Source: Planctomycetales bacterium
GTDB lineage: Bacteria > Planctomycetota > Planctomycetia > Pirellulales > UBA7805
NCBI GenBank assembly: GCA_011772275.1
Contig: WVZU01000272.1
Location: 1 to 14,828, forward strand
Length of the DNA stretch: 14,828 nucleotides
Reading direction: 5' to 3'
The first letter of the stretch is position 1. Every line of letters begins with the position of its first letter. The notes beneath the pieces were generated by a model. The model did no database searches. It saw nothing but the letters and a program-made list of their open reading frames with translations, and was not told the origin of the DNA. Below are positions 13,289-14,828 of the stretch, piece after piece. The translations under genes and the position numbers were made by a program.

Positions 13289-14828
13289 ATGGTATCTGGA
13301 TTCCGCGTTTTCGATTGCCTGGTTTCCTTCCGAAACAACCTCCGGCGCTTACCGGGTAAAAAACTTTCTTCGCTAAAATTCGAGTGGTTGGAACCGCGTT
13401 GCCTGCTGGCGGTAACGGACTTGGGGGAAATCGAAGGTCGCGTCTTTGTGGATTTGAATTTCAACGGCAACTATGACAGCGGCGAGGAGATTGCCGGAGC
13501 GGCGGTGCAACTGTTCCTGGACAACGGCACGACGCCCGGGGCTTTCGATCCGAGCGATACCGAACAAAGCGGGGCACCGGTGAATTCGCCGGCTACCACG
13601 GATGCCAATGGGGTCTATCAGTTTGAGGGCCTGGCCAGCGGCACTTATTTCGCCGTGCAACCTATGCAAACCGTTGGTGCCCGCACGCTGAACCAACAAG
13701 TCAGCTCGCCGCTCACCGTTTCCGGCGCCGGCAGCAACGGAACCATCACGGTCGACACGTTTGCGACCGCCTTAGGGCTGATTTCAGACAACACCGTGGA
13801 CTCCATACCGGTAACGGCGTTTCAAGATGTGGCCGAGGCACTTGGCGGAGAACGCGACGTCGAGGCAAATGTGCAGACAGCGGGTACGGCCCTGGCCCAG
13901 ATCGCCGCCAGCGAACTGAATTTCGGTCAGATCGCGAGTGCCACCAGCCAGTTCCGGGTCGTCTACGACGGCGACGATGATTCGACAATGGTGAACACGT
14001 CGGGCCTTTCCCAGGATCTGACCGACGGAGGCACGAACACACATTTCCTTTTGACAATCGACGCTCAGGTTGCCGGCGACAGCGCCACCGTCACGGTGCA
14101 AAACACGACCATGTCGGCAACCCAAACTTTTTCGCTCACCCCCGGCGAATCGACCTACTGCCTGCCTTTTGAAGATTTCACAGGCGACAGCGCCGTCTTT
14201 CAGAGCGCTGGCGCGGTCACGTTGGCTATCAACAGCGTCGTGCCGAACAACGACTTTGGCGTATCGACTTTTGCAACATTGCAACCGGATATAGGGACAG
14301 CGAACTTTCTGAATGATGCCGTCGCCGATCTGCGTTTAACAAAAACAGTCGACGACTCCTTGCCTGACCTGGGCCAGAACGTGATCTTTACCCTCACTTT
14401 GACCAATGACGGACCGGACACCGCCACGGCGGTCGATGTGCGTGACCAGCTACCCGTCGGTCTTTCCTTTGTCTCCGCCATGGCCAGCCAGGGCGTGTAT
14501 GACGACACTACCGGCATCTGGACCGTGGGAGACTTGATCAACGGCGAGACCCAGACCTTGCAGATCACGGTCACGGTCAACGCCACCGGCACGATCACCA
14601 ACATCGCCCAGGTCAGCGCCGCCGACCAGCTGGACCCGGACTCCACGCCCGACAATGACGTGGCCGACGAGGATGACCAGGATGATGCCATGCTGGCCAC
14701 GCCGGAGGCCGATTTGCAGCTGACCAAGACGGTCGACAACTCGACCCCCAATCTGCTGGACAATGTGACGTTCACGATTTCGCTGACCAACAACGGCCCC
14801 CAAATGGCGACCAACGTTGCGGTACGTG
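13289..14828 (+). CDS. LEPR-xLL surface protein with SdrD-like B domain and DUF11 repeats (3' partial)
   Basis: This frame is open from ATG 13289 to the window edge (513 complete codons) without a stop. GGGGGGA lies seven bases upstream of the ATG. The N-terminus is a long basic leader ending in FEWLEPRCLLA (31-41), the LEPR-xLL signature of exported planctomycete giant surface proteins. Residues 46-130 resemble a SdrD-type B domain: GRVFVDLNFNGNYDSGEE (50-67) is the calcium-binding-like D-x-N-x-x-G-x-x-D-x-G-E loop, and TTDANGVYQFEGLASGTY is its usual second half. Residues about 150-340 are a less typical beta-rich region. From 346 a DUF11 repeat begins (ADLRLTKTVDDSLPDLGQ), and a second starts at 474 (ADLQLTKTVDNSTPNLLD). 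Such proteins are extracellular or wall-attached; function and full length are unknown because the 3' end is missing. Confidence 0.9.
   Translation, partial: MVSGFRVFDCLVSFRNNLRRLPGKKLSSLKFEWLEPRCLLAVTDLGEIEGRVFVDLNFNGNYDSGEEIAGAAVQLFLDNGTTPGAFDPSDTEQSGAPVNSPATTDANGVYQFEGLASGTYFAVQPMQTVGARTLNQQVSSPLTVSGAGSNGTITVDTFATALGLISDNTVDSIPVTAFQDVAEALGGERDVEANVQTAGTALAQIAASELNFGQIASATSQFRVVYDGDDDSTMVNTSGLSQDLTDGGTNTHFLLTIDAQVAGDSATVTVQNTTMSATQTFSLTPGESTYCLPFEDFTGDSAVFQSAGAVTLAINSVVPNNDFGVSTFATLQPDIGTANFLNDAVADLRLTKTVDDSLPDLGQNVIFTLTLTNDGPDTATAVDVRDQLPVGLSFVSAMASQGVYDDTTGIWTVGDLINGETQTLQITVTVNATGTITNIAQVSAADQLDPDSTPDNDVADEDDQDDAMLATPEADLQLTKTVDNSTPNLLDNVTFTISLTNNGPQMATNVAVR
14324..14828 (+). repeat. DUF11 coding repeats, 384-bp period
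   Basis: The first unit covers 14324-14707 (128 residues) and the second begins at 14708 and runs off the window. Both open with ADL-x-LTKTVD-x-S-x-P and continue with VTFT/VIFT-x-x-LTN-x-GP. The first unit ends in an acidic spacer (DPDSTPDNDVADEDDQDDA). More copies are likely beyond the edge. Confidence 0.85.

Overview
The window looks like chromosomal DNA of a planctomycete, most likely in or near Pirellulales. The strongest evidence is lineage-type proteins. One large surface protein has the N-terminal LEPR-xLL signature (residues LEPRCLLA), an SdrD-like B domain and DUF11 repeats. A second is a BBP7-like outer-membrane beta-barrel protein with the GMDLPPLVTTS motif. The DNA is GC-rich and the gene order is loose, with several intergenic gaps of 300-470 bases. 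There is no rRNA, tRNA, CRISPR array, transposase or phage gene.

Layout. 301-1530 (+) is a secreted protein with two Asp-box-like motifs. 2000-3070 (+) is holA (DNA polymerase III delta), followed 48 nt later by a hypothetical gene (3119-3799). 4042-5448 (-) is a beta-CASP metallo-beta-lactamase RNase-type protein, divergent from a TPR lipoprotein (5604-6662, +). 7949-6951 (-) is a TraR/DksA zinc-finger protein followed by lspA. 8155-10420 (+) holds thrC and dapB. 10732-11106 (+) is a small conserved-looking Cys protein. 11316-12815 (+) is the BBP7-like barrel. 13289 to the window end (+) is the LEPR-xLL/SdrD/DUF11 protein, which runs off the edge.

How the genes fit together. thrC and dapB both serve the aspartate-family amino-acid pathway (threonine; lysine and diaminopimelate). 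lspA matures lipoproteins, and one likely client, the TPR lipoprotein, lies next to it in convergent orientation. The barrel, the LEPR-xLL protein and the Asp-box protein are all predicted to be exported, so the window is rich in envelope functions mixed with housekeeping genes.

The most notable non-genic signal is a dispersed element of about 127 bp present three times, each time in a long intergenic gap: 1531-1657 (-), 10580-10715 (+) and 13040-13166 (+). Copies A and C are the same length and share a CGAAAGTC-N5-GACTTTCG hairpin core. Copy B is more diverged, and its extra length is explained by a 10-bp tandem duplication. Other non-genic structure includes a perfect 9-bp hairpin with an adjacent 10-bp palindrome between the RNase and TPR genes, a tandem 15-bp repeat between dksA and thrC, and several plausible promoters with 17-18 nt spacing. 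I see no defence system or biosynthetic cluster.
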